DNA from: a virus
Length of the DNA stretch: 28,777 nt
Reading direction: 5' to 3' (one strand)
Virus record (IMG/VR): IMGVR_UViG_3300033153_003490
Coordinates: 1-28,777 of that record
Shown here piece by piece: positions 20,119 to 27,568 of the stretch. The first letter of the stretch is position 1. Each line of letters begins with the position of its first letter. The notes under the pieces were generated by a model. That model was not told where the DNA came from, made no database searches, and worked only from the letters and a program-made list of their open reading frames with translations. A program made the translations under genes and the position numbers.

Positions 20119-20619
20119 CTACCTCACCCTCCTTGGGTCTCGATTCTGCTGTACGAGCTGAGGCGCCTGAGGCGCCTGAGCCTGCTCTTCGCCTTCGCCC
20201 CCCATCAAGTACTTGCGAGCGAGATCCTGAAGAAGTGGGTTCACGCCACCTGGCTGCTCGAAGCTCATGCCCTGGATGCTAGACCCGGGTGGTCCGGGTG
20301 GCTGCGGCCCCTGCGCGAGGTCCATGCCGTACTGCCCAGACATCGGCATCGGCACGGATGGCGGAGGATCGAACCCCTGAGGGCCCATCGCAGCGAGGCC
20401 GGCATGCATGGGAGAAGGAAACGGAGCCGGCGCACCCGTGTCGGACTCGAAGGCACCTATGCCCCCGGGAGATGGAGCAGGCTCCACTCCGGCCGGCTGC
20501 GGGGATCGACCGCCACTACGGGACAGCCTGATCTGGTCGAGTAGGTCAGTCGCAGTTCCGTGGTCCTCGCCACGCCTGGCCTGCTTGTACTGAGCGAGTA
20601 GGTCTCTGATATCAGGCAT
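20119..20619 (-). CDS. Disordered Pro-rich protein sharing an N-terminal module with the transglycosylase (166 aa)
   Basis: Residues 1-37 ([20 protein letters not shown], then [12 protein letters not shown]) match the first 40 residues of the transglycosylase two genes downstream. The remainder is Pro/Gly/Met-rich and low-complexity ([24 protein letters not shown]), ending with a short helix ([15 protein letters not shown]) and a Gln/Arg-rich tail. Starts inside the portal stop with an 8-nt overlap (ATGCCTGA) and GGAG 6 nt upstream. Possible portal/core-associated linker. No known family. Confidence 0.6.
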   Translation of the reverse strand: MPDIRDLLAQYKQARRGEDHGTATDLLDQIRLSRSGGRSPQPAGVEPAPSPGGIGAFESDTGAPAPFPSPMHAGLAAMGPQGFDPPPSVPMPMSGQYGMDLAQGPQPPGPPGSSIQGMSFEQPGGVNPLLQDLARKYLMGGEGEEQAQAPQAPQLVQQNRDPRRVR

Positions 20620-22762
20620 TGCCGTCTCCTTCGCCCGGAGGCTTTCCGCCCTGCGGCTGGGCCGCGGCCATCTGAGCCTGCATCTGCATTTGCTGCATCA
20701 TCTGCTGCTGGAGCCTCTGAATGTGCAGCCCTCTGTGTGCCATCAAGGCTCCCTGCCTGTCTGGCGGTACGTCCTTCCAGTCGGCGTACTTGGTGCGCCT
20801 GTCCACACTTTGAAGGTGTGCCTGGTCATCGTCGGTCTCGTTGATGGGGAAGACCTGGCTCATGTCGGGCATCGGAGCCGCGGCAAGTCCCACGGTACCA
20901 GGCTGCGCCTGCGGCTGCTGCGGAACTCCACCCTCACCGGCCAGAATGCGGCGAGTCTCCCTTTCCTGTACCTTGGTATCGAGGGTCGTCAGGGACGCCA
21001 GGTCATCCGGGGCAGGCATCTCGTAGAGGTCGAGAATCTTCTCGACAAATCTGGGATCCTGCATCATGGGAGTGAAGATACCTGACTTGAGTACCTCCGA
21101 CAACTGAGCCCTCAGACCTTCCTTCATCTGCGGCATCTCCGAGCCTTCCTGTACAACAACCTTGAGCCCAGGGCTCATGTCGGAGCGCGAGTACTCGAAG
21201 ATATCCGGGTCCTCTCCCTCGCCCACCAGGAACCCGATGCGAGTCTTGTCGTAGTGGTGCCTGGCCAGGTCGAGCAAGTCCTCTCCCAAGTCCGCCATCG
21301 CCTGGGCCCCCAGCTGAATGCCAAAGGACAGGTCAGTCAAATCGGCCTGCTGCATCAGCTCCACGGTTCCGACGGGATTGGGAGAGGCACCGAGCGGCTC
21401 GCCCCTGGACATGGAGTACTGGCTGGCTGCGGAGTCGATGTCTTCCTTGGACGCCCTGAGTTCTGCTACGACAGCAGACGATATGCCAGGCAGCTCAGGA
21501 ATCACCGGGAACTCTCTTCCGGGGTTGATCTCCAGGTACCGGCCACCCTCAGTGACCTGATCACCCGCGATGGCCCCCACATGGGAGAACATATGCGGGT
21601 GGGCCAGCCTGGAGCGAGCGCGGTCCAGATGGCCGCGAGCGCGGTTGTAGGCCATCTGGGGCTCAAGCTCCTCTGGGATAAAACAGTCAGCCCAGGGCGT
21701 GAGCGGAATCGGTATGACCGGGAAAGAATGGTAGGGTATGCGGCCGTCAGGCAGCTCGCCAGGTTCGTTCACCACGAGCTGGTCGCCAGCAATAATGATG
21801 CGCCGTCCCATCTCGAACCCCTCGGTGTTGCTCGGGGCCTCGTGGTACTCGATGACCCAGGCTGTGTCAGCCGAGCGAGTGTCCCCAAAGACCTGATCGC
21901 CCCGGGAGAAGTAGCGCCCCAGGTCGAGGTTCAGCTGCTGCGTGATGTCAACGGCTTTCTCGTCGGGAGCTACCTCAGCGTCCCACCGGAGTAGGATTTC
22001 ACCAACCGGGACCGCCACCTTCTCTGCGATCCAGGGCCAGTCACGTGGGAACGGGGTGATAGCTGAGACCGGAGCATGGATGTCGAAGACACTCCTCAGC
22101 GAGACACCGATGTCTCCTGCCGGCTCCTGCGGCTGCATCTTGACCCGGCCCTTGCCGTCCATCAGGATCTCGGGCTGCCCTGCGTCGTTCATGATGGGCT
22201 GCCCATCGAGCCCCAGCGCCATCATGGGCGCCGGAGGCTGCGGGTCGGCCTGGTCGTCCCAGCCGCTCTTCATGAACACCGTCCCGAACAGCGCTCTCTG
22301 CATGTCAGCAAGAGCCCGCTTGCGCGTCATGTCTGTGCGGCGGTGGAGGTCCTTCAACACCCGGAGGCCTACCCGGGCCTGCTCACGGGCATCGACTGCC
22401 GGCACTGTCGGAATGACCTGGAACGTGGGCATGGAGCGCCCGAGCCGAGCTGCGTCGTTGAGCCAGCGGCTCTTGATCATGTTCACGGTGATGCGCTTGT
22501 CAGCCGTGAGTAGCATCGGGAACCAGCGCCTGCGACCCGAGGACCAGAAGATATGCTGATGTCCGAGCACGAAGTAGAGAGACTGTAGCCAGCGAGGCAC
22601 CCAGAACTCGTCCTTGGCATCCTTGGACTGCTTCACCAGCTCCTTGACTACATCGACAATCTTGTTCTTCGGAGCGCTGTCCACCTTGAGGTCCATGGCG
22701 TAGAGCGCAGTGCTGAGCGCGGCCTGGCCGGCGTCTATCTTCTCTCGATGTGCATCAGCCAT
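20612..22762 (-). CDS. Portal protein (716 aa, P22-like type)
   Basis: Forms the dodecameric DNA channel at the capsid vertex. Visible landmarks: WLQSLYFVLGHQHIFW, then ITVNMIKSRWLNDAARLGRSMPTFQVIPT (residues about 92-120; the usual 'vN.i...v......l....P...v.P'), followed by helices with DAREQARVGLRVLKDL and FGTVFMKSGWDDQ (the 'G.gf.kv.wd' motif). It has a mid-protein wing (WVIEYHEAP... IPYHSFPVIPIPL), a long stem/helix region (ARGHLDRARSRLAHPHM; ALGAQAMADLGEDLLDLARHHYD), and a Gln/Met-rich C-terminal barrel-like tail (MMQQMQMQAQMAAAQ). Starts at ATG 22762, overlapping the previous stop by 1 nt with little Shine-Dalgarno, so it probably relies on coupling. Contains palindrome copy 5. Confidence 0.85.
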   Translation of the reverse strand: MADAHREKIDAGQAALSTALYAMDLKVDSAPKNKIVDVVKELVKQSKDAKDEFWVPRWLQSLYFVLGHQHIFWSSGRRRWFPMLLTADKRITVNMIKSRWLNDAARLGRSMPTFQVIPTVPAVDAREQARVGLRVLKDLHRRTDMTRKRALADMQRALFGTVFMKSGWDDQADPQPPAPMMALGLDGQPIMNDAGQPEILMDGKGRVKMQPQEPAGDIGVSLRSVFDIHAPVSAITPFPRDWPWIAEKVAVPVGEILLRWDAEVAPDEKAVDITQQLNLDLGRYFSRGDQVFGDTRSADTAWVIEYHEAPSNTEGFEMGRRIIIAGDQLVVNEPGELPDGRIPYHSFPVIPIPLTPWADCFIPEELEPQMAYNRARGHLDRARSRLAHPHMFSHVGAIAGDQVTEGGRYLEINPGREFPVIPELPGISSAVVAELRASKEDIDSAASQYSMSRGEPLGASPNPVGTVELMQQADLTDLSFGIQLGAQAMADLGEDLLDLARHHYDKTRIGFLVGEGEDPDIFEYSRSDMSPGLKVVVQEGSEMPQMKEGLRAQLSEVLKSGIFTPMMQDPRFVEKILDLYEMPAPDDLASLTTLDTKVQERETRRILAGEGGVPQQPQAQPGTVGLAAAPMPDMSQVFPINETDDDQAHLQSVDRRTKYADWKDVPPDRQGALMAHRGLHIQRLQQQMMQQMQMQAQMAAAQPQGGKPPGEGDGNA
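20804..20820. repeat. Dispersed palindrome copy 5
   Basis: CACACTTTGAAGGTGTG in the 3' part of the portal gene, read on the minus strand as AHLQSVD. Outer arms perfect; one inner pair (T with G) is imperfect. Confidence 0.75.
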
Positions 22763-23022
22763 CAGAGCTTAGCCCCCGTGAGATGTGCCTCCCACTCTGC
22801 CTGCCGCTTCTGCTCCCGCTCGAAGGCCTGGAACTCCGTCTCAGGCATCACACTTTCAAGGTGTGGCTGAAGTTCCTTACCAGGAGAGAAGGTCTTCTCT
22901 GAAGAGAGGGCTCGTGTGACCAGGCGCTCGGCTGAGCGCTGGTAGTGGACGGAGATGACAACGACGGCAGCGAGGCCGCCAAGGGCGACAAGCGCCACGG
23001 CAATCAGCGGAATGTAATCCAT
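22762..23022 (-). CDS. Single-pass membrane protein between terminase nuclease and portal (86 aa)
   Basis: One strong transmembrane segment at residues about 5-25 (PLIAVALVALGGLAAVVVIS) followed by a charged, helical cytoplasm-type tail (AERLVTRALSSEK; TEFQAFEREQKRQAEWEAHL). ATG at 23022 was preferred over a longer ORF because GAGG lies about 8 nt upstream and it falls 10 bp after the nuclease stop. A holin/pinholin or other inner-membrane factor is possible, since no other lysis gene is visible here, but one TM and a long charged tail do not prove it. Contains palindrome copy 6 (PHLESV). Confidence 0.6.
   Translation of the reverse strand: MDYIPLIAVALVALGGLAAVVVISVHYQRSAERLVTRALSSEKTFSPGKELQPHLESVMPETEFQAFEREQKRQAEWEAHLTGAKL
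22849..22865. repeat. Dispersed palindrome copy 6
   Basis: CACACTTTCAAGGTGTG within the 86-aa membrane-protein gene, read as PHLESV. It differs from copy 5 only at the central base. No further copy was found to the right, through 28777. Confidence 0.75.
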
Positions 23023-23032
23023 GCCTGGTACC

Positions 23033-24046
23033 TCATCGGAAGAATCGTACCACAGCAGCATTGTTTCCGTAAAACTCTTTCTCCTCAGTGTCTCCGACCT
23101 CAGCTTCCAGTGCCGGGAGCCACCAGGGCCTGGACTTAGACTCCGGCTCCTTCATGACCCGCATGCCCAGGGCGTACCGGCCGAAGTACAGCATGGCATC
23201 GACCGAGTGGTCGGGGATCCCCTTGGGCCTTCGGTTCATCTCGTCCACCACCTGGGCAGGAAACTCCTCAATCAGGTGACGGCAGTTACGTCCGATGAGA
23301 AGCCCAGGCATAGCCTTGACAGGCTTCTTGCATTCATCGCACTTGGCCATATCATCAGGCCAAATGCGGTGACAGCAACGCTTTAGCGGTCGCAGCAAGC
23401 CATCAACGATGCTCTCGGAGCCCTCCCTGTCACGCCAACCCTTGTCCTGTGACGGATGGACAATGCCGATAGGCCAGGGAGGCTCAGCGTACTCGGCTTT
23501 GTACCCGGCACCCGAGGGGTCTCCTACAGCCGTGAAGTCTGCAAAGAAGTTGTCAGGCACTGAACAGACCTCACCCACCGTCAGGCGCTTGCCACGCGAA
23601 GCCATGAAGCACGGCCACTGACTCAACCCCTGTACCAGCCTGGACTTATGGACACGAGCCGTAGCCCCAGCAAGGTAGTGCTCATAGTAGATCTGGACCT
23701 GAGTAGGGGTTATCTGACCAGCCAGGATGCAGGTAGGGTCAGGAGCGAAGCCAAAGTCGAAGGACAGGACCTGAGGGTAGATGTCCGGGCGCGGGGTGAC
23801 ATCGCCTATGTTGTGCTCCCCGAAGGACTTGAAGATGGTATCCCCGGGCTGGGCCGTCAGGGAGAGGCAGTAGTCAGCCAGGTATGTCGGGTACTGGCCA
23901 CCCTCGCGGTACTTGGGCTCCTGGTCCGTGATGCGCTTGGAGACAGCTGGACCGAGGGCTTCCCGGTTTATCTGGAGGATGCGCCTATCCGTCAGCTCGT
24001 CATAGATGACGCGGACAGCGCCATCAAGCAGCGACGGGCTGGCCAC
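23033..24046 (-). CDS. Terminase large subunit, C-terminal nuclease half (separate gene)
   Basis: Carries the RNase H-like nuclease of a TerL but no ATPase. Metal-site motifs: VLSFDFGFAPDPT with D97; TAVGDPSGAG with D176; IPDHSVDAMLYFGRYALG with D279 and D283. Upstream, KYREGGQYPTYLADYCLSL... GDTIFKSF (45-75) matches the linker before the nuclease in intact TerLs, and LLIGRNCRHLIEEF (249-262) matches the usual 'p.C..li.el'. Residues 224-239 hold CCH...CDEC, a possible zinc knuckle insert. Starts at GTG 24046, overlapping the preceding TAG by 1 nt, with poor Shine-Dalgarno. The matching ATPase half is encoded 2.5 kb upstream (26524-27450). The protein probably cuts the concatemer after assembling with that half; assembly in trans is inferred. 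Confidence 0.82.
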   Translation of the reverse strand: MASPSLLDGAVRVIYDELTDRRILQINREALGPAVSKRITDQEPKYREGGQYPTYLADYCLSLTAQPGDTIFKSFGEHNIGDVTPRPDIYPQVLSFDFGFAPDPTCILAGQITPTQVQIYYEHYLAGATARVHKSRLVQGLSQWPCFMASRGKRLTVGEVCSVPDNFFADFTAVGDPSGAGYKAEYAEPPWPIGIVHPSQDKGWRDREGSESIVDGLLRPLKRCCHRIWPDDMAKCDECKKPVKAMPGLLIGRNCRHLIEEFPAQVVDEMNRRPKGIPDHSVDAMLYFGRYALGMRVMKEPESKSRPWWLPALEAEVGDTEEKEFYGNNAAVVRFFR

Positions 24047-24378
24047 TACTTACCCGTGGAGCGAGACAGGATCCAGGACTTCAGGATGGTACCGCTGGTC
24101 CTGGCCGTGATCTTCAGACGCACGAAGGGCACGCAGGAGTTCACCTGCTGATTGCCCGTCATGGTCCCAGCCGTGACGGCGGCCATATTGAGGCCTTCCT
24201 CGTCGGGACCATTGCTCATGGCCCCCTGGAGAGTGATAGTGCCATTGAAGGCGGCCGGCCCCGCAGTGGTAGTCATGTAGACGTTCACCGGCTGATTGGC
24301 GACGTAAATCCACTTCGACGCATCGCCCACAGCATCGGCGTCAGCAAAGCTATCGAGGTACTCACCTACGTAGGGCAT
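24046..24378 (-). CDS. Small beta-rich protein within the terminase gap (110 aa)
   Basis: Strand-rich sequence (KWIYVANQPVNVYMTTTAGPAAFNGTITLQGAMS) with a C-terminus (PFVRLKITARTSGTILKSWILSRSTG) like the 'irv.vta.tsGtv...' endings of small phage structural or decoration proteins. ATG at 24378 has GAGGAGAAGGA directly upstream, one of the strongest ribosome-binding sites here, and its TAG overlaps the GTG of the nuclease gene. Family not recognised; a structural role is likely from composition only. Confidence 0.55.
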   Translation of the reverse strand: MPYVGEYLDSFADADAVGDASKWIYVANQPVNVYMTTTAGPAAFNGTITLQGAMSNGPDEEGLNMAAVTAGTMTGNQQVNSCVPFVRLKITARTSGTILKSWILSRSTGK

Positions 24379-24530
24379 TCCTTCTCCTCTTTCAGGGCCT
24401 GGTAGACCTTGTAGGCCGCCATGGACTCCTCGAACTGCCTGATCAGCTGCGGCTGGACGGACTTCAGGTACTTGTTGATGATGTTCATGGTCACAAGCGG
24501 CTCCGGGCAGATGTCGCCTATCTTATTCAT
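24366..24530 (-). CDS. Small helical protein within the terminase gap (54 aa)
   Basis: Start set at ATG 24530 (MNKIGDICPEPLVTMN...) because it overlaps the preceding stop as ATGAATAA and has AGGTG just upstream; a longer reading to 24596 adds a Ser/Trp stretch inside the neighbour. The rest is one or two helices (KYLKSVQPQLIRQFEESMAA, YKVYQALKEEKE). No family recognised. Confidence 0.5.
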   Translation of the reverse strand: MNKIGDICPEPLVTMNIINKYLKSVQPQLIRQFEESMAAYKVYQALKEEKECPT

Positions 24531-25071
24531 GCAGCACCTGTAGCTCAACGGTGCCGGGCTCAAACTCCAGGAAGACCATGCGCCAGGTACCGACATCGAG
24601 CCAAATCTCGGAACGGCCAGAGATCCACGGGGCCGAGAAGACGCTCAACCCGTAGATGACCGGGCGATCCGTGCCTGCGCCCGGGTACAGCCCGTCAGGC
24701 CCCTTGAAGGCCAGCGGCACTACCTCGGACTCCTGGTACGCGACCTCGGGGCGCATGTGACCGACAACGGCGGCGGTCGTAGGCCTCCAGAAAATGCTAC
24801 TCACACCACTCACGGCCATGAAGGAATGACCCAGCCAGGCAGCCCGGATGGCCGGCGGGTCCGTGTCGTCTACGAGAATGAGAATCGTCTCACCCTGCAC
24901 GTCCGTCAGCTCCGCCACCTTCTGGGGGACCGCAGCCACGACACCCGACCACTGGATGGCCCGACGCCTGAGGGTGCCCTTGACGATGATGGTGGTAAGA
25001 GCGTCGGGCAGGCGCTGGTCAATCTCCGGGGAGACGTTCTGCCTGATGATGAGTTCAGCGGTTTCGCTCAT
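24523..25071 (-). CDS. Unrecognised protein within the terminase gap (182 aa)
   Basis: Starts at ATG 25071 (MSETAELIIRQN), which has AGGAAG 5-6 nt upstream and overlaps the ribbon-helix-helix gene by 17 nt. Mixed sequence with a hydrophobic, beta-rich core (TILILVDDTDPPAIRAAWLG; RPVIYGLSVFSAPWISGRSEIWLDVGTWRMVFLEFEPGT) and a Gly/Pro loop (KGPDGLYPGAGTD). It could be a capsid- or fibre-associated protein, but nothing specific is visible. Confidence 0.5.
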   Translation of the reverse strand: MSETAELIIRQNVSPEIDQRLPDALTTIIVKGTLRRRAIQWSGVVAAVPQKVAELTDVQGETILILVDDTDPPAIRAAWLGHSFMAVSGVSSIFWRPTTAAVVGHMRPEVAYQESEVVPLAFKGPDGLYPGAGTDRPVIYGLSVFSAPWISGRSEIWLDVGTWRMVFLEFEPGTVELQVLHE

Positions 25072-25252
25072 CGTTCTTCCTGCTATCGCGCCTTCCATCG
25101 TGCATTGCCACGACTTCGGCAGCAGCCTTCATCGCCTCCACCCGTACATACTTAGTCCAGGGAAGACCACGGAGTATGGCCGCCTTCCGTATTAGACTCA
25201 GCTCATCCGGAAGAAATCTGATGGCAAACGGCTCGCGTGGATTCTTGCTCAC
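25055..25252 (-). CDS. Ribbon-helix-helix (Arc/MetJ-type) DNA-binding protein (65 aa)
   Basis: Residues 6-48 fit the RHH pattern: strand EPFAIRFLP, helix 1 DELSLIRKAAILRG, then LPWTKYVRVEAMKAAAEVV as helix 2. A short basic/acidic tail follows. RHH proteins bind DNA as dimers and usually repress their own operon. GTG at 25252 overlaps the preceding stop as GTGA, so it is made with the packaging genes. No toxin partner is next to it. It is the only recognisable DNA-binding regulator in the window, so it is a candidate ligand for one of the inverted-repeat families; this is unproven. Confidence 0.62.
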   Translation of the reverse strand: MSKNPREPFAIRFLPDELSLIRKAAILRGLPWTKYVRVEAMKAAAEVVAMHDGRRDSRKNDERNR

Positions 25253-26379
25253 AGCTTCACCGTGGAGAAGACATGGACGTCAGCGTCCTCGTTAGCTGGT
25301 GCGTCCAGCGAGATGATGACCGGGGGGTTCGCATGCTGAGCCGAGAGAATCGTCACAGGCCAGACGTAGGACTCGGGTGGGTCGCCAAACCAGAGCCCTG
25401 AGTGGCCGTAGGTGCGGATACCAACGCCCTCCGTCGTGTAGTCCAAGTAGATCATGTACGACGAGATCGAGTTCCATTCGGGCACGATATTGGCAAAGCC
25501 CAAGGTCTCGGAGAAGTCCCGCTTTTCCAGTCTAATCGGAGTCCAGTAGTTAGTCGGAGCAGCAAAGTCCATCCTGGACGTGATGTCACACCAGAAGTAC
25601 GGAGCCTTGGGGGTGTCCTCCACGAGACTAAGATCGTTTACGTCCTCGGTGATGCCGATGGCCAGCGAGTGGTAAGACGAGAAATAGACCTTCACCGAGT
25701 CTGGGGTTATACCGGCTCCGGAACCAGGCTGGAGCCAGAACTGAAGGATCTTTCCGTCCTTGCGCTCACCGAGGTTCCAGTTGCCGTAACGGCCCGAAGA
25801 GCCCGTCCAGTCGCCACCGAGAGCAGACCAGCCTGCGATGTACTTGGCTGAACCGACGACAAGGCCACCCCCAGGAACGCCGAATGAGATGATCTTTCCG
25901 CCAGGAGAGTTAAACCCACCTGCCACATTATCGTACTCAGCATTGGCGCGGATGTTCTGATAGCCCACAGCAGAAGCTGTCACATCCATGTTGAGCCAGG
26001 AGCCGCCAGCCTTGAAGCATGGAGTTGTAGACCCATCCTGGATAAACGGGTCCTCCCCAGCATCCACGTCGCCAAGGATCTGGCTGGCAGCGTCACAGAG
26101 AAACCCCGAAGACTTTACCTGCTCGTGAGTATTCTGCCCGCATATACGAGCCACAACACCCGGCCTGGAGCAGGTAACAATGTGGTAAGACGGCAGCGGG
26201 GAGTCAGGAGAGCCCGTGTGGACCACCTCGACAGGTACGGCCATCTCGCCGGCCCGGAGGTGAACCACGTTGGGTGCGAAGTGCCCGATGGCCTTATCGA
26301 CCCGCTCCAGCAAGCGCCTCGGGGGCCCACCGCCAATGCGGAGGCTGATATCCAGGCGACGAGTCCACTGGTCAGCCAT
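25249..26379 (-). CDS. Beta-rich putative virion protein within the terminase gap (376 aa)
   Basis: The N-terminal ~85 residues form a compact region (QWTRRLDISLRIGGGPPRRLLERVDKAIGHFAP). The rest is long, Gly/Ser/Trp-rich and strand-rich (PCFKAGGSWLNMDVTASAVGY; GKIISFGVPGGGLVVGSAKYIAGWSA; GKILQFWLQPGSG; LEKRDFSETLGFANIVPEWNSIS; TYGHSGLWFGDPPESYVWPVTIL), as in jelly-roll or lectin-like fibre and decoration proteins. ATG at 26379 overlaps the preceding stop by 8 nt; ATG 26406 is an alternative. Not recognised as a known family; possible head fibre. Confidence 0.55.
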   Translation of the reverse strand: MADQWTRRLDISLRIGGGPPRRLLERVDKAIGHFAPNVVHLRAGEMAVPVEVVHTGSPDSPLPSYHIVTCSRPGVVARICGQNTHEQVKSSGFLCDAASQILGDVDAGEDPFIQDGSTTPCFKAGGSWLNMDVTASAVGYQNIRANAEYDNVAGGFNSPGGKIISFGVPGGGLVVGSAKYIAGWSALGGDWTGSSGRYGNWNLGERKDGKILQFWLQPGSGAGITPDSVKVYFSSYHSLAIGITEDVNDLSLVEDTPKAPYFWCDITSRMDFAAPTNYWTPIRLEKRDFSETLGFANIVPEWNSISSYMIYLDYTTEGVGIRTYGHSGLWFGDPPESYVWPVTILSAQHANPPVIISLDAPANEDADVHVFSTVKL

Positions 26380-26587
26380 TAGGCGTGCTCGTGACGATGT
26401 AGTCATCGTCAGCGACGGTGTGTCCTGTCACGCCCCGGCCTACCGTGATGGTGCCAGTCACACGGTCGATGTCGGTGACGACATCGGCCAGCGGCCAGTA
26501 CGCCTCTGGCGGCAAGATGTCGCCTACAGTGCAGCGGTGGACAGCTGTTCCCTTTTCATCATCGCGATCATCTCTCGGTTGAACCAT
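26372..26587 (-). CDS. Small beta-strand protein right after the terminase ATPase (71 aa)
   Basis: The distinctive part is residues 21-71 (GDILPPEAYWPLADVVTDID, TGTITVGRGVTGHTV, then YIVTSTPNG), a 'gd.i....e.....v..id..tgtitV.RG..gh.a.gd.i' pattern seen in small phage head and decoration domains. ATG at 26587 overlaps the terminase ATPase gene by 64 nt and has GGGAAG upstream; the true start may lie further in. It could be a detached domain of the next protein. Low certainty. Confidence 0.45.
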   Translation of the reverse strand: MVQPRDDRDDEKGTAVHRCTVGDILPPEAYWPLADVVTDIDRVTGTITVGRGVTGHTVADDDYIVTSTPNG

Positions 26588-27450
26588 GTCGAAAACTTCC
26601 CTGTCGAGATGACGATGAGCTTCCCACCGCCCTCGACGCAGGCCAGCGCAGAAGCGTAACTGCCTGCTGCTTGTCGATTGTACGCTGCCTCGTCCAGGAT
26701 TCCAAGGGTAAGCTGCTCAAATCTCCACTTGTCCTCGCCCTCAGCTAAGGCCATGAAGACTGACTCTACCGGCTTCCCGTAGACCGTCAGCACCCGAACA
26801 CCGCCGGCAGGGTGGGGCTTCTCAATCACCACGGCATCACAGAGAGGGGGCTTCAGGTTGTCCAGCTGGTACCTGACGCGCCTGACCAGCTCCATGGAGA
26901 CGACCTCGGAGCGGGACTGGGCGGCGCCACGGAACCCTGGGATCGCCAGCATCGAAGTGGCAGCGAAGGTCGAAACCGACCACGACGCCAGGGTTTGGCG
27001 GACCTTGTGCAGCCAGGTCTCCTCGGGACGCTCGAACTCCGAGAAGTACAGCTCAATCAGGGCAGCGGCGTAGGGGTCGTCACAGACTGGCCGGCGGAGC
27101 TTCTTGTTGCCCTTAGCGTCGTAAGTGAACAGGAAGTCCCGGGCTAGCTTGAATCGACCACCTGGCTCTCGCCATGACTCCCAGAGTGCAGTTGCTGTCG
27201 CGACGGTGACACGGGAGCGTGCTCGGGCAAGAGCCCCTGGGCTATCGAAAGTCTGTCCCGGTATGGAAGCGGCAGGAGATCCCCTATCAGGCCCTGAAGG
27301 CTCTCCGCTGGAGTCTCCGGCAGGGCCTCCTGGCGGTGGATGTGCTTCTGGGTCGGGCCAAAGCCACCCCGGTCCAGAGCCCCCAGGGCCGCCTTCAGGC
27401 TCAGGGCGTCCGGGAGTTTCGTCTGGAATGTCTCTCTGCAGTGAGGGCAT
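26524..27450 (-). CDS. Terminase large subunit, N-terminal ATPase half (separate gene)
   Basis: The packaging motor domain without a nuclease. Walker A region at 149-157, KVRQTLASW, a deviant form like the (K)xRQ...SW of some phage TerLs and without the classical GKT/S. Then FRGAAQSRSEVVSMELVRRV (173-192); Walker B LTLGILDEAA (247-256) with catalytic Glu254; and coupling motif GGGKLIVISTG (274-284) followed by WFNREM. It stops at residue 308, exactly where an intact TerL would enter its linker to the nuclease. ATG 27450 has AGGAGG 4 nt upstream, and its first ~70 residues are Pro/Gly-rich because they overprint the preceding gene. No intein signature (N-terminal Cys/Ser block, C-terminal HN) is seen. 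Confidence 0.8.
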   Translation of the reverse strand: MPSLQRDIPDETPGRPEPEGGPGGSGPGWLWPDPEAHPPPGGPAGDSSGEPSGPDRGSPAASIPGQTFDSPGALARARSRVTVATATALWESWREPGGRFKLARDFLFTYDAKGNKKLRRPVCDDPYAAALIELYFSEFERPEETWLHKVRQTLASWSVSTFAATSMLAIPGFRGAAQSRSEVVSMELVRRVRYQLDNLKPPLCDAVVIEKPHPAGGVRVLTVYGKPVESVFMALAEGEDKWRFEQLTLGILDEAAYNRQAAGSYASALACVEGGGKLIVISTGKFSTWFNREMIAMMKREQLSTAAL

Positions 27451-27545
27451 TCAACCTCCTGCTCTCGCTCAATGAACGCATCCAGGATATCCTGGCAGGC
27501 AGGCGCCATCCGCTGGAACCGCTCAAGGGTAGCCTGCTTTTTCAT
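27144..27545 (-). CDS. Candidate terminase small subunit with CxxC knuckle (133 aa)
   Basis: First gene of the leftward operon, directly before the terminase ATPase gene. The N-terminal helix (ATLERFQRMAPACQDILDAF) leads to ECPHCRETFQTKL, half of a zinc-ribbon, then LSLKAALGALDRGGFGPTQKHIHRQ, resembling the 'K..lelLd..g..pt.k..h.' segment of some phage small terminases. The last ~30 residues look like a shadow of the ATPase frame. It overlaps the ATPase gene by 307 nt in another frame. DNA recognition for packaging is inferred mostly from position; a small zinc protein of other function cannot be excluded. Confidence 0.5.
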   Translation of the reverse strand: MKKQATLERFQRMAPACQDILDAFIEREQEVECPHCRETFQTKLPDALSLKAALGALDRGGFGPTQKHIHRQEALPETPAESLQGLIGDLLPLPYRDRLSIAQGLLPEHAPVSPSRQQLHSGSHGESQVVDSS

Positions 27546-27568
27546 CTTGCCCTCCTGGGCTCGAAGAA

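Noticed and set aside
22762-23022. Firm call as a holin
   Set aside because: Only one transmembrane segment and a long charged tail, and no adjacent endolysin or spanin; kept as a membrane protein.
24046-26587. Terminase gap as an intein or group I intron with homing endonuclease
   Set aside because: The gap holds six separate coupled ORFs with no LAGLIDADG or HNH motif and no splice-junction residues that I can see.
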